This document shows, in pieces, positions 24,535-33,661 of a DNA stretch of 64,000 nt. This DNA comes from Phragmitibacter flavus. Lineage in GTDB: Bacteria; Verrucomicrobiota; Verrucomicrobiia; Verrucomicrobiales; Verrucomicrobiaceae. Location of the stretch: assembly GCF_005780165.1 (NCBI RefSeq), contig NZ_VAUV01000009.1, positions 186,001 to 250,000 on the forward strand. Reading direction: 5' to 3'. Both the position numbers and the translations under genes were made by a program. How positions within the stretch are numbered: the first letter of the stretch is position 1; each line of letters starts with the position of its first letter. Below the pieces are notes generated by a model. The model did no database searches. It was given only the letters and a program-made list of their open reading frames with translations, and was not told where the DNA came from.

Positions 24535-27183
24535 ATGACCGAACTCATCCGTCCTGATCCCGATTCCCTCCTCGCGGAAGTCATGCGTCAGGAAGCCCAA
24601 TCCAAGATGGGCAAACTCCACATCTTCCTCGGCATGTGCCCCGGCGTCGGCAAAACGTTCGCCATGCTGCAGGCCGCTGCCCAACGCCAGCGCGAAGGCA
24701 CCAACCTCCTCGTCGGCATCGTCGAAACCCACGGCCGCCGCGAAACCGCCGACCTCCTCAACCACCTCGAAGTCCTCCCGCGCAAAACCCTCCCCCATCG
24801 CGATCACCCCCTCACCGAATTCGATCTCGACGCCGTCCTCGAACGCCGACCCGACCTCGTCCTCGTCGACGAACTCGCCCACACCAACGCCCCCGGCTCC
24901 CGCCACACCAAACGCTACCAGGACGTCCTCGAACTCCTCAGCGCCGGCATCGACGTCTACACCACCGTCAACGTCCAGCACATCGAAAGCCAGGTCGACA
25001 CCGTCCGCCAGATCACCGGCGTCACCATCCAGGAAACCGTCCCCGACTCCATCCTCGACCACGCCCACGAGATCGAACTCATCGACATCAGCGTCGACAA
25101 ACTCCTCGACCGCATGGCCGCTGGCAAAGTCTACCTCGGCGACCGCGCCGAACACGCCATGTCCAACTTTTTCAAGGAAGGCAACCTCACCGCCCTACGC
25201 GAAATGGCCCTGCGTTTCACCGCGGAGCACGTCGACCGCGACCTCGAAAACATCCGCCGCTCCCACCGCGTCACCAGCCCTTGGAAAACCAACGCCCGGC
25301 TCCTCCTCGGCGTCGGCCCAAGCCCCTATGCCGAAAGCCTCATCCGCTGGACCCGCCGTGCCGCCACCCGGCTCAACTGCCCCTGGCTCATCGTCTGGGT
25401 CGAAAGCACCACCACCCCAACTCCCGAAGCCCAAAAACGCCTCACCGCCTCCCTCGCCCTCGCCCGCCAGCTCGGTGCCGAAATCGTCAACGTCACCGGC
25501 GAAGACATCGCCACCGCCATCCTCCAGGTCGCCCGCGAACGCAACGTCACCCAGATCGTCGTCGGCAAACCCGGCAAACGCCGCCTCTTCCGACCCACCC
25601 TCGCCGATCAAATCATCGCCCAAAGCGGGGACATCGACGTCTGCGTCGTCCGCCCCACCCTTGCCACCAACCAAACTTCCACCCCCTCCAAAAACACCCG
25701 TCCGTTACCATCCCCCGCCACCCTCCGCGAATACGCCTGGGCCATCGGCATCACCGCCGTCACCACCCTCATCGGCTTCCCCCTTCTGCCTCTCACCGGC
25801 TACTTTTTCGTCGGCCTGCTCTTCCTGCTCACCATCATCCTCAGCTCCCTCCGGCTCACCCGCGGCCCCGTGCTCTTGATGGCCACCCTCAACGCCCTCT
25901 GCTGGAACTTCCTCTTCATCCAGCCCTACTACACTTTTCAAATTCAGAACCTGCACGACAGCCTCATGTTCGGCATGTTCTTCATCATCGCCCTCAGCAT
26001 GGGCCACCTCACCACCCGCCTCCGTCAACGCGAACGGGCCGAACGCCAGCGCCAGCGCCAGACCGCCGCCCTCCTCAGCGTCACCCAAAGCGCCGCCCTT
26101 TCCGCCCAACCCGATCAAGGCCTCGCCGAAGCTCTGCGCACCATCAACGAACTCCTCAACGCCCAAACCGCCATCGTCACCCGCCACGGCGACCACACCC
26201 TCCACTCCCAACCCCACCCCGCCAGCACCTTCATCCCCACCGACAAAGAATGGGGCGTCATCCACTGGTCCTACGACAACAAAAAACCCGCCGGACGCTT
26301 CACCGACACCCTCCCCGTTTCCGACGCCACCTGGTTCCCCCTGCAAACCGCCACCAGCATCCTCGGCGTCATCGGCCTCAAACGTAACTCTGCCACCACC
26401 CTCGACTTCCTCACCCGCCAGTCCATCGAAGCCTTCGCCCTCCAGATCGCCCTCGTCCTCGAAAAAGAACACTTCATCGCCGCCATCAAACACGCCGAAC
26501 TGCTCGCCCAATCCGAACACCTCCAGCGCACCCTCCTCGACAGCGTCTCCCACGAACTCAAAACCCCCCTCGCCATCATCCAAACCTCCCTCGACGCCCT
26601 CGACACTGAGCAAAATCCTTACCTCGACGAAATCCACACCGCCTCCCAACGCCTCCAACGCGTCGTCAACAACCTCCTCCAAATCACCCGCATCGAATCC
26701 ACCACCATTCAGCCACAAAGCGAATGGTGCACCCTCTCCGACCTCATCCACGAAGCCCTCGACACCGTCCAGGACGACCTCACCCAGCACCCCATTCATC
26801 AACACCTCCCCGATCCCGCGCCCACCATTTCCCTCGACCCAAAAATCTTCACCCAAGCCATCGCCAATCTCATCCACAACGCCACCACCTACACGCCCCC
26901 CCAAACCCCCATCGACATCCACGCCAGCATCGAAAACCAAAAGACTCTCACCCTCACCGTCCGCGACCACGGCCCCGGCCTTCCCCCCGATTCCACCGAG
27001 AAAATCTTCACCAAATTCTACCGCCTCCCCGGCAGCCCCACCGGCGGCACCGGGCTCGGACTCTCCATCGCCCGCGCCCTCATCCGTTCCCTCAACGGCA
27101 CCCTCACCGCCGCCAACCACCCCCAAGGAGGAGCCCTCTTCACCATCAAGCTCCCCGTTTCCATCCTCAACGCCGACCCATGA
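24535..27183 (+). CDS. kdpD: Osmosensitive K+ channel histidine kinase KdpD
   Basis: 882 residues, standard KdpD length and order. The N-terminal KdpD domain has Walker A GMCPGVGKTF (about 33-42) and DELAHTNAPGSRH; a USP-like domain follows (about 250-375). Transmembrane helices lie at about 400-490, then a GAF-like region (about 510-660), the dimerisation H-box SVSHELKTPLA with phospho-His 673, and a HATPase domain with N-box NLIHNATTYTPP and G2 box GGTGLGLSIA. It senses low K+ or osmotic stress and phosphorylates KdpE. Overlaps kdpE by 4 nt. Confidence 0.96.
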   Translation: MTELIRPDPDSLLAEVMRQEAQSKMGKLHIFLGMCPGVGKTFAMLQAAAQRQREGTNLLVGIVETHGRRETADLLNHLEVLPRKTLPHRDHPLTEFDLDAVLERRPDLVLVDELAHTNAPGSRHTKRYQDVLELLSAGIDVYTTVNVQHIESQVDTVRQITGVTIQETVPDSILDHAHEIELIDISVDKLLDRMAAGKVYLGDRAEHAMSNFFKEGNLTALREMALRFTAEHVDRDLENIRRSHRVTSPWKTNARLLLGVGPSPYAESLIRWTRRAATRLNCPWLIVWVESTTTPTPEAQKRLTASLALARQLGAEIVNVTGEDIATAILQVARERNVTQIVVGKPGKRRLFRPTLADQIIAQSGDIDVCVVRPTLATNQTSTPSKNTRPLPSPATLREYAWAIGITAVTTLIGFPLLPLTGYFFVGLLFLLTIILSSLRLTRGPVLLMATLNALCWNFLFIQPYYTFQIQNLHDSLMFGMFFIIALSMGHLTTRLRQRERAERQRQRQTAALLSVTQSAALSAQPDQGLAEALRTINELLNAQTAIVTRHGDHTLHSQPHPASTFIPTDKEWGVIHWSYDNKKPAGRFTDTLPVSDATWFPLQTATSILGVIGLKRNSATTLDFLTRQSIEAFALQIALVLEKEHFIAAIKHAELLAQSEHLQRTLLDSVSHELKTPLAIIQTSLDALDTEQNPYLDEIHTASQRLQRVVNNLLQITRIESTTIQPQSEWCTLSDLIHEALDTVQDDLTQHPIHQHLPDPAPTISLDPKIFTQAIANLIHNATTYTPPQTPIDIHASIENQKTLTLTVRDHGPGLPPDSTEKIFTKFYRLPGSPTGGTGLGLSIARALIRSLNGTLTAANHPQGGALFTIKLPVSILNADP

Positions 27184-27860
27184 TCCCCGCCCCACGCGCC
27201 CTCATCATCGACGATGAAATCCAGCTTCGTCGCCTGCTCCGACTCGCCCTTCAAGGCAAAGGCTACGAAGTCTTCGAAGCCGAAACCGGCTCCCTCGGCC
27301 TCAGCGAAGCCGCCTTCCGCAAACCCGACATCATCCTCCTCGACCTCGGCCTTCCCGACATCGACGGCCTCGAAGTTCTCAAACGCCTCCGCGAATGGAC
27401 CGACACCCCCATTCTCATCCTTAGCGTCCGCGATCAGGAAACCATCAAAGTCACCGCCCTCGAAAACGGAGCCGACGACTACGTCACCAAACCGTTTTCC
27501 ACCGTTGAGCTCGCCGCCCGCATGAGCGCTATCCAGCGCCGGCGCAAAACCGAAAGCGAACCCCTCATCACCCTCGGCCACCTCACCATCGACTTCGCCC
27601 AGCACGAAGCCCACCTTCGCGGACAGCCCCTCAAGCTTACCCCCATCGAATACCAGCTGCTCGCCCTCCTCGCCCGCAACGCCGGAAAAATCGTCACGCA
27701 AAAGCAAATCCTCACCGCCGTCTGGGGACCCAACGCCGCCGATCAGGCTCAATATCTCCGCGTTTACATCACCCACCTCCGCAAAAAAATCCCCGAGCCC
27801 GAGTCCCAAGTGAAAATCGCCAACGAACCCGGCATCGGCTACCGCCTCATCGAATCCTAA
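27180..27860 (+). CDS. kdpE: Response regulator KdpE
   Basis: 226-residue OmpR-type regulator. The receiver domain (1-120) has acidic pocket IIDDE, phospho-acceptor D55 in LLDLGLPDIDG and the K of YVTKPF near 104; the winged-helix domain (about 130-225) ends with YLRVYITHLRKKIP and GIGYRLIE. The start ATG overlaps the kdpD stop (ATGA). It should bind the kdp promoter box at 19072-19091 and activate transcription on K+ limitation. Confidence 0.96.
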   Translation: MIPAPRALIIDDEIQLRRLLRLALQGKGYEVFEAETGSLGLSEAAFRKPDIILLDLGLPDIDGLEVLKRLREWTDTPILILSVRDQETIKVTALENGADDYVTKPFSTVELAARMSAIQRRRKTESEPLITLGHLTIDFAQHEAHLRGQPLKLTPIEYQLLALLARNAGKIVTQKQILTAVWGPNAADQAQYLRVYITHLRKKIPEPESQVKIANEPGIGYRLIES

Positions 27861-27865
27861 CGTGA

Positions 27866-27906
27866 CACAGGCTTGCAGCCTGTGGGTGGGTCAGGCATCC
27901 TGCCTG
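27866..27906. repeat. Tandem REP-like hairpins after kdpE
   Basis: Two palindromes in a row: CACAGGCTTGCAGCCTGTG (27866-27884) and CAGGCATCCTGCCTG (27892-27906). They sit between the convergent kdpE and the hypothetical gene at 27912, overlap neither, and differ from the REP family around 23.6-24.4 kb. No T-run follows. Confidence 0.7.
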
Positions 27907-27911
27907 TCCCT

Positions 27912-28316
27912 TCAGGAATCGACCTCCACTTCATCATCCTTCCTCGGATAAATCGTCACCACCACAGTAGCTCCCACTTCATAGACCGCCTTGATCGTCT
28001 CCATGTTAAGCTCTGATCGAAAGTTGCCCGGTCTAGCATCCGCTTCATATCCAATATCAAACGTTCTTCGATGAGCACGATCCCAAATGCCCTTGGCGCG
28101 TTCATCCAAATGATTGACCGCACCAGTAAAAGTTAAAACCAGAGAGTCAGGACAATACGGCCCATGTCGGTTGCACTCGAATGTCGCCAAATAGCCGCCA
28201 GTGGCCTCTCCACAATAAAGATGTCGGATTTCATACTCCGATAACGCCAGAGCCAGATAATCAAGCGGCTCGCGCGAAGTCACTTCGAGATCAACATTCA
28301 CAAACGATGCGGCCAT
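27912..28316 (-). CDS. Conserved hypothetical protein
   Basis: 134 residues, no signal peptide or membrane segment. Recognisable pattern: VNVDLEVTSREPLDYLALAL, LYCGEATGGYLATFE, AHRRTFDIGYEA, ELNMETIKAVYEVGATVVVTIYP. I have seen this layout in scattered bacterial hypothetical proteins, some near immunity or accessory loci, but cannot name the family with confidence. Codon use is less C-biased than in the kdp genes, so it may be acquired. Flanked by REP-like hairpins on its 3' side. Confidence 0.65.
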   Translation of the reverse strand: MAASFVNVDLEVTSREPLDYLALALSEYEIRHLYCGEATGGYLATFECNRHGPYCPDSLVLTFTGAVNHLDERAKGIWDRAHRRTFDIGYEADARPGNFRSELNMETIKAVYEVGATVVVTIYPRKDDEVEVDS

Positions 28317-28352
28317 GGCAATGAATGTTGAATTCCTCGAACCAACCCAATC

Positions 28353-29162
28353 TCAAAGCTTCTTAAACGCCGCTTCCAAACTCGCCACATCCACATTCGA
28401 CTTCGGAGCCGCCTTCGCAATCCCCTTCGCCGGAGCCGCCGCCTCAATCGCCGCCGACTGCAACGCACACAACTCCTTGATCCCCTTCTTGCCCAACACC
28501 AGCATCGCCGCCAGTTGCTCATCCGTAAACGTCGACTCCTCACCACTCCCCTGAATCTCCACAAACCGACCGTCCTCCGTCATCACCAGGTTGCAATCCA
28601 CCTCCGCGTCCCGATCCTCTTCATAACAAAGATCCAGCAACGCCTCATTTTTGTAAATCCCCACGCTGATCGCCGCCACCTTCCGGGTCATCGGCTGCTC
28701 CCGCAAAGTCCCCTTTGCCAACAACCGGTTGAACGCCATCGTCGCCGCCACACAGGCTCCGGTGATCGACGCCGTGCGCGTTCCGCCATCCGCCTGCAAC
28801 ACATCACAATCGATCCACAACGTGCGCGAACCCAACTTCTTCAAATCCACCACCGCCCGCAAACTGCGACCGATCAAACGCTGAATCTCCTGACTCCGAC
28901 CATCCAGTTTCCCCCGTGAAATGTCCCGATCTTTGCGGTCCAGCGTCGAATACGGCAGCATCGAATACTCCGCCGTCAACCATCCCCCCTGCACCCCCTG
29001 CACCTTCATCCAGCGCGGCACCTCATCCTGAATCGTCGCCGCACAAATCACCCGTGTTTTGCCAAACGACACCAACACCGACCCCGTCGCATGCGGGGCA
29101 ATATCCGGTTCAAACGAAATTTCACGAAGTTGGTCGGCGGCACGGGAATCAGAGCGAGGCAT
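28353..29162 (-). CDS. rph: Ribonuclease PH
   Basis: 269 residues. Phosphorolytic 3'-exoribonuclease that trims tRNA 3' ends. Family signatures: R-SD-RA-DQLR at the N-terminus, GSVLVSFGKTRVICAA, GWLTAEYSMLPYST, RSQEIQRLIGRSLRAVVD, DCDVLQADGGTRTASI and GRFVEIQGSGEE. A C-terminal tail of about 25 residues (AAAPAKGIAKAAPKSNVD) extends beyond typical RNase PH. The start MPRSDSRAADQ is the family's; the frame remains open into an upstream heptanucleotide repeat, giving spurious SLVIGHW repeats that should not be annotated as protein. Confidence 0.95.
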   Translation of the reverse strand: MPRSDSRAADQLREISFEPDIAPHATGSVLVSFGKTRVICAATIQDEVPRWMKVQGVQGGWLTAEYSMLPYSTLDRKDRDISRGKLDGRSQEIQRLIGRSLRAVVDLKKLGSRTLWIDCDVLQADGGTRTASITGACVAATMAFNRLLAKGTLREQPMTRKVAAISVGIYKNEALLDLCYEEDRDAEVDCNLVMTEDGRFVEIQGSGEESTFTDEQLAAMLVLGKKGIKELCALQSAAIEAAAPAKGIAKAAPKSNVDVASLEAAFKKL

Positions 29163-29237
29163 CAGGCAACTACGGGAAAAGACAGAAGATGGCAAGACAG
29201 AAGACACAAGACTTCGTCCGCTCAACCCCCACCATTT

Positions 29238-29279
29238 CCAATGACCAATGACCAATGACCAATGACCAATGACCAATGA
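29238..29279. repeat. Heptanucleotide tandem repeat, CCAATGA x6
   Basis: Six perfect copies of CCAATGA in the divergent rph-thrB intergenic region. The 7-nt period matches short tandemly repeated repetitive (STRR) sequences described in cyanobacteria. Noncoding. Confidence 0.95.
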
Positions 29280-29291
29280 CCATGCCGACTG

Positions 29292-29339
29292 CCGTCTTCC
29301 GTCTTCCGTCTTCCGTCTTCCGTCTTCTGTCTTCTGTCC
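29292..29339. repeat. Heptanucleotide tandem repeat, CCGTCTT type
   Basis: Five perfect CCGTCTT copies followed by CTGTCTT and CTGTCC, 12 nt after the CCAATGA array. Degenerate TGTCTTC words continue to the thrB start and also appear, inverted, before rph (29175-29215). Confidence 0.93.
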
Positions 29340-29400
29340 TGCATCGAACTCTTTTGTCTTCTGTCTTGAACTCTTTTGTCTTCCCGTGTTTCCTTCCCCC

Positions 29401-30264
29401 GTGTCATCCGTCACCATCTACGTCCCCGCCACCTCCGCCAACCTCGGCCCCGGTTACGACTGCCTCGGACTCGCCCTCAACCTCCACAATCGCGTCACCA
29501 TCACGCGAACCACCAGCCCCGGCGAATCCCCCGCCCATCCCATGGTGGCACAAATCGCTTCCCTCTTTTTCAACCACCACCAGACCAACACCTCCCCCTT
29601 CGGCTTCACCTGGCACATTGAAGGCGAAGTCCCCCGCTCCCGCGGCCTCGGCAGCAGCGTCACCGTCCGCCTCGGCGTCCTCATGGGCCTCAACGCCCTC
29701 GCCGGCAACCCGCTCAACCGCGAAATCCTCTTCAACATCTGCACCATCGCCGAAGGCCATCCCGACAACGTCGCCCCCGCCGTCTTCGGCGGTTTCGCCC
29801 TCGCCAGCTCCACCCAGCACTTCCGTTTTGAAGTCGATCCCCGCCTCAAAGCCGTCATAGCCATTCCCGCCCTCGAAGTCGAAACCTCCCAGGCCCGCGC
29901 CGCCCTGCCGACCAGCATCCCGCACGCCGAAGCCGCCAAAAACACCGCCAACGCCGCCGTGATCGTCGCCGCCTTCGCCACCGGCCAATACGAAAAACTC
30001 GTCGGCGCTTTCCACGACTACCTCCACCAACCCTACCGACAGCACCTCATCCCTGGCCTCTTCGACACCATCAACGCCGGCATCGACGCCGGTGCCCTCG
30101 GCGGTTACCTCAGCGGCTCCGGCTCCACCATCGCCTGCCTCACCCTCAGCGAAGATCCCCAATCCATCGCCCAGGCCATGCAGGCCGCCCTTGCCGCCAA
30201 ACAAATTTCCTCCCACACCCACATCCTCACCCCCGACAACCAAGGCGCCCAAGTCCAGCTCTGA
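29401..30264 (+). CDS. thrB: Homoserine kinase
   Basis: 287-residue GHMP kinase that phosphorylates homoserine in threonine biosynthesis. N-terminal VYVPATSANLGPGYDCLGLAL-type signature (here IYVPATSANLGPGYDCLG), ATP loop PRSRGLGSSVTVRLG and C-terminal YLSGSGSTIACL are diagnostic. The start is the GTG at 29401, immediately after a pyrimidine-rich heptad tract; the frame is open upstream only through repeats. lpxK begins 37 nt downstream behind another heptad tract. Confidence 0.93.
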   Translation: MSSVTIYVPATSANLGPGYDCLGLALNLHNRVTITRTTSPGESPAHPMVAQIASLFFNHHQTNTSPFGFTWHIEGEVPRSRGLGSSVTVRLGVLMGLNALAGNPLNREILFNICTIAEGHPDNVAPAVFGGFALASSTQHFRFEVDPRLKAVIAIPALEVETSQARAALPTSIPHAEAAKNTANAAVIVAAFATGQYEKLVGAFHDYLHQPYRQHLIPGLFDTINAGIDAGALGGYLSGSGSTIACLTLSEDPQSIAQAMQAALAAKQISSHTHILTPDNQGAQVQL

Positions 30265-30266
30265 AA

Positions 30267-30301
30267 ATTATCCTTTATCCCTTATCCTTTAGCCTTTCGA
30301 T
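30267..30301 (+). repeat. Heptanucleotide tract before lpxK
   Basis: ATTATCC, TTTATCC, CTTATCC, TTTAGCC and TTTCGAT abut the ATG of lpxK exactly. Nearly the same arrangement occurs before the SDR gene at 36341. Confidence 0.88.
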
Positions 30302-31537
30302 ATGGACTTCAAAGATCAGCTGGAAGAACTTGAGCAGTGGGCCATCGCGGTCATCCTGCACAACAAACCAGGCGTCAAAGAAAGCTTCGCCCGCTGCCTC
30401 ATGCACGGCCTTTCTTGGATCTACAAAGGCCTCGTCCGGCTCCGCATCAAACTTTACCGTGAACGTTTCATTCACGACCACCACCTCGGTGTCCCCGTCA
30501 TCAGCATCGGCAATCTCACCGTCGGCGGCACCGGCAAAACCCCCGTCTGCGAGCTCCTCGCCCGCGCCCTGCAAAAACACGGTCGCCGCGTCGCCATTCT
30601 CTCCCGCGGTTACAAAAGCAAACGTCAAAAACGCGTTCGCATCTGGACCAAACTTCTCGCCAAAGTCCGTGGCGAACCGCTCCCCCAAAATCCACCCCGC
30701 GTCGTCAGCGACGGCGAACGCGTCCTGCTCGACAGCCACATCGCCGGTGACGAGCCCTTCATGCTCGCCTCCAACCTCCCCGGCGTCGCCGTGGTGGTCG
30801 ACAAAGACCGCGTCAAAGCCGGCATCCACGCCTTGAAAGAACTCGGCGCCGACATCCTCATCCTCGACGACGGCCTGCAATATCTCCGCCTCAAACACCG
30901 CCTCGACATGGTCCTCATCGACCGCACCGCCCCCTGGGGCAACGGCCACCTCCTCCCCCGCGGCACCCTCCGTGAACCCCCCCGCCACCTCAAACGCGCC
31001 AGCTACATCTTCCTCACCAAATGCGATGGCGGCAACAACACCGACATCATCGCCGAAATCCGCAAACACAACCGCGTCGCCGAAATCATCGAATGCCGCC
31101 ACCGCCCCACCCATCTCGAAGACATCTACACCCGCGAAAAACTCCCGCTTGAATCCATCTACGGCGCCCACGTCGGAGCCGTCAGCGGCATCGCCGTTCC
31201 CGAAGGATTCGAAAACGGCCTGCGCAAACTCGGTGCCAAGGTCGACGTCATTAAACGCTTCGCCGACCACCACCGCTTCTCCGCCAAAGACATGCGCGAA
31301 TTCATCGCCCGCTGCGAAAAACGCGACGTCAGCATGATTGTCACCACCGAAAAAGATTTCGTCCGATTCCCCAACATCCCCAAACCCGACGTCCCCATCG
31401 TCTTCCTCCGCGTCGAGATCGAACTCGTCACCGGCAAAGCCATCTTTGATCGCATGATCCGCATCCTCTGCGACCCAAGAGAAGTCCCCAAACCCGTCTA
31501 CGGTGCCGAACTTATCGGCGTCGGTCTGCAAGAATGA
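30302..31537 (+). CDS. lpxK: Tetraacyldisaccharide 4'-kinase
   Basis: 411 residues. LpxK phosphorylates the lipid A disaccharide at the 4' position at the inner membrane. The P-loop is in [15 protein letters not shown] (about residue 68), followed by [36 protein letters not shown] and [10 protein letters not shown], all LpxK signatures. An N-terminal hydrophobic region is weak. It is longer than the usual 310-340 residues, mainly through an extended N-terminus and inserts. It shows that the organism makes lipid A. Confidence 0.93.
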   Translation: MDFKDQLEELEQWAIAVILHNKPGVKESFARCLMHGLSWIYKGLVRLRIKLYRERFIHDHHLGVPVISIGNLTVGGTGKTPVCELLARALQKHGRRVAILSRGYKSKRQKRVRIWTKLLAKVRGEPLPQNPPRVVSDGERVLLDSHIAGDEPFMLASNLPGVAVVVDKDRVKAGIHALKELGADILILDDGLQYLRLKHRLDMVLIDRTAPWGNGHLLPRGTLREPPRHLKRASYIFLTKCDGGNNTDIIAEIRKHNRVAEIIECRHRPTHLEDIYTREKLPLESIYGAHVGAVSGIAVPEGFENGLRKLGAKVDVIKRFADHHRFSAKDMREFIARCEKRDVSMIVTTEKDFVRFPNIPKPDVPIVFLRVEIELVTGKAIFDRMIRILCDPREVPKPVYGAELIGVGLQE

Positions 31538-31595
31538 TTTAAATTCGGAATGCGAAGTGCGGAATGCGGATGTAACCAATGAATTCTCCACCGCC

Positions 31596-32222
31596 ATGCC
31601 CGCTCCATCCCGCAACAACAAAAACCGCCCTTCCTCCAAGGCGAAGACGCTCTATTCCGATTCCCAGCCTCGCGAAGCACGTTTAAACAAACACGCCGTC
31701 ACCGACACCGCCCTCAAATTTTACGAGGACTCCGACTTCCCCGCCCTTCTCGAAGGCAAGACCGACTCCCTCGTCCTCATCCTCGACTGCATCCAGGACC
31801 CTCACAATCTCGGTGCCTGCCTGCGCAGCGCCGATGCCGCCGGTTGCGCGTTGGTGATCATGCCCAAGGACAAAACCGCCCCCATCTCCGAAACCGTCCG
31901 CCGCGTCGCCTGTGGTGGAGCCGAAAGCATGCCCCTCGCCCGCGTCACCAATCTCGCCCGCGCCATGGACAAACTGAAAGACCTCGGCTTCTGGATCGTT
32001 GGCACCGCCGATGAATCCCCCAAATCCCTCTACCAACTCGACCTCAAAGGCAATATCGCCATCGTTGTCGGAGCCGAAGGCGAAGGCATGCGCCGTCTCA
32101 CCGGCGAAAAATGCGACTTCCTGGGCCGCATTCCCATGGGCGATTCCTCCACCGTCCCCTGCCTCAACGTCTCCGTCGCCACCGGCGTCTGCCTCTTCGA
32201 AGCCGTGCGCCAGCGGCAGTAA
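31596..32222 (+). CDS. TrmH family RNA 2'-O-methyltransferase
   Basis: 208 residues of the SPOUT/TrmH (SpoU) class. The trefoil-knot SAM site is built from [33 protein letters not shown] and [24 protein letters not shown], all near-canonical. It methylates the 2'-O of a tRNA or rRNA ribose; closest style is RlmB (23S G2251), but a short N-terminus prevents assignment. ATG 31596 chosen; the frame is open upstream but that stretch contains degenerate repeats. Confidence 0.88.
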   Translation: MPAPSRNNKNRPSSKAKTLYSDSQPREARLNKHAVTDTALKFYEDSDFPALLEGKTDSLVLILDCIQDPHNLGACLRSADAAGCALVIMPKDKTAPISETVRRVACGGAESMPLARVTNLARAMDKLKDLGFWIVGTADESPKSLYQLDLKGNIAIVVGAEGEGMRRLTGEKCDFLGRIPMGDSSTVPCLNVSVATGVCLFEAVRQRQ

Positions 32223-32259
32223 CTCCAGTTCGAGCATGTAATCTTCTCGACCATCTAAA

Positions 32260-32684
32260 CCGGATATAGCCCGCTTAGAGGAGATATTCCCTCCGCGTCG
32301 AATCGCTATTAGAGACATCAAAGGCGTCGGACCTGAAGTCGGCGAATACATGAAGGACTTCGGTGACCGCACTTGGACAGAGGTGGATCGTCGAAGCTAC
32401 CGTTGTCATAATGATGTTTACTGTCTAATGGATCATGAAACACTGATCCACTACATTGCGGGCTTCATGCGCATCGACCTTCAGGATAATTTTTCGAGGT
32501 GCGATGATTTTTTGATTTTTTTGTGTCTGGTGATGAATTTTGTGACTTCTGTGAATTGCTAACAACTGATCAAACAAAATACATCGTGCAATTCGTTGAT
32601 CACTTCATCTACGACGAATATTTTTCTGATCAGCGAGATGGCTACATGGTAAACCGTGAAACAATTCTCCAGAACTTGGCCTAG
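32260..32684 (+). pseudogene. Frameshifted small gene, DUF6714-like
   Basis: Coding sequence is split over two frames. Frame 1 (32260 to about 32520) reads REIFPPRRIAIRDIKG, then KDFGDRTWTEVDRRSYRC and DHETLIHYIAGFMRIDL; frame 2 (from about 32516 to the TAG at 32684) continues FFVSGDEFCDFCELLTTDQ and YIVQFVDHFIYDEYF. The junction is a run of seven T (32516-32522); adding one T restores a single frame. The pattern resembles DUF6714 proteins (weak call). No clear start codon precedes the first conserved residues, so it may be 5'-truncated too. Low C-ending codon bias. Confidence 0.6.
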
Positions 32685-32733
32685 TTGGTAGGTAGCGACA
32701 GAATAACGACGATTCGATAATCTATTCTTAACA

Positions 32734-33558
32734 TCACCCAATCACCCCAAACCTCACCAACAGCAGCCCCACCACCCCCGCAGCCCCGATCCCCGCGACA
32801 CTCAGCGACTGTTTCATCACCATTGTCGCCGCTCCCATCGCATCGCTACGCGAACCTTGCGACAACACCAGCCTCCCAGGCTGCGAAAACGGCCAGACCA
32901 AATGCTTCACGCCCGGTGGCAGCGCAGCTCGCAATTCCTTCGTATCCGCGTAGTCAACCTCTCGCGTAATCTCCCCAAACGCATACACCTCATCGCCAGC
33001 CAGCAGTCGCTCCTCCACATACCGAAACTTCGCATCCGAAGGTTCCTCCTGAACCTCATCCTCCGGCGGTCCCTCCATCGGCTTAGGCGTCTCTCCATAC
33101 CAGATGCTGCGATGGGCCGTCATCGCCTCCACCCCCGCCGCCCATACCGCACAAGTCGCCGTCCGATCCGTCACCAGCAACGGCATGTCACAGTAAAACT
33201 CCTCCTTCAGCCTCCAGGTCCACCCCTTCACCGGTCCTGTCTCTCCTTTGGTTTTCCTTCGACGTTCCCGTTTCTCCACTTTGGCCGAATACCAGCAACA
33301 CGGTTTTCCCGTCAACGCCCCCGACACCGGACCCGTCAACAACTCCTCCACCCGACCCTCGATCGCCACCAGTCCCCGCGCCACGTCTCCAATCGAACTC
33401 ACCTTCACATCAAAAATGGCTTTTGACCGCTTCCACTCCCTGCGAGCCTGCACCACGCCCGTCAGCAGAAACACCCCCGGCATCAAACACAAAAATAAAA
33501 ACACCCCCAACGGCACCCTCTGAATGAACTCCACCATGCGCTCCAATTGTTGATCCAT
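32734..33558 (-). CDS. GIDE-domain membrane protein
   Basis: 274 residues. An N-terminal transmembrane helix (about 14-36, VPLGVFLFLCLMPGVFLLTG) and a C-terminal one (about 248-270) enclose a GIDE domain: GLVAIEGRVEELLTGPVSG, then KPCCWYSAKVEKR and later YVEERLLAGDEVYAFGE. In eukaryotes the GIDE domain occurs in the mitochondrial E3 ligase MUL1; bacterial versions lack the RING finger, and none is seen here. Function in bacteria is unknown; a membrane scaffold is a guess. Confidence 0.8.
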   Translation of the reverse strand: MDQQLERMVEFIQRVPLGVFLFLCLMPGVFLLTGVVQARREWKRSKAIFDVKVSSIGDVARGLVAIEGRVEELLTGPVSGALTGKPCCWYSAKVEKRERRRKTKGETGPVKGWTWRLKEEFYCDMPLLVTDRTATCAVWAAGVEAMTAHRSIWYGETPKPMEGPPEDEVQEEPSDAKFRYVEERLLAGDEVYAFGEITREVDYADTKELRAALPPGVKHLVWPFSQPGRLVLSQGSRSDAMGAATMVMKQSLSVAGIGAAGVVGLLLVRFGVIG

Positions 33559-33661
33559 CGCTGCTTGTGACCACCCTCAAGGCAACAACTCCCCCATCCA
33601 CCGCGTAATTCATTCCGTCCCATCGCCATCGTGGGTTGTCTCACGTCATCATTCCGCCATA

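Noticed and set aside
24636-26387. 583-codon Arg/His/Pro-rich frame inside kdpD
   Set aside because: Alternate-frame shadow of kdpD; no plausible protein fold.
25705-27195. 496-codon antisense frame opposite kdpD
   Set aside because: Low-complexity Gly/Glu/Val/Asp composition typical of the shadow of a GC-rich gene.
29238-29339. Possible CRISPR array
   Set aside because: Units are 7 bp with no spacers, and no cas genes are present.
29163-29417. N-terminal extension of RNase PH through SLVIGHW/KTEDGRR repeats
   Set aside because: These residues are translated heptanucleotide repeats; the family start MPRSDSR lies at 29162.
32350-32562. Intact 70-residue gene
   Set aside because: The conserved pattern continues in another frame past the T7 run and begins upstream of this ATG, so it is a fragment of a broken gene.
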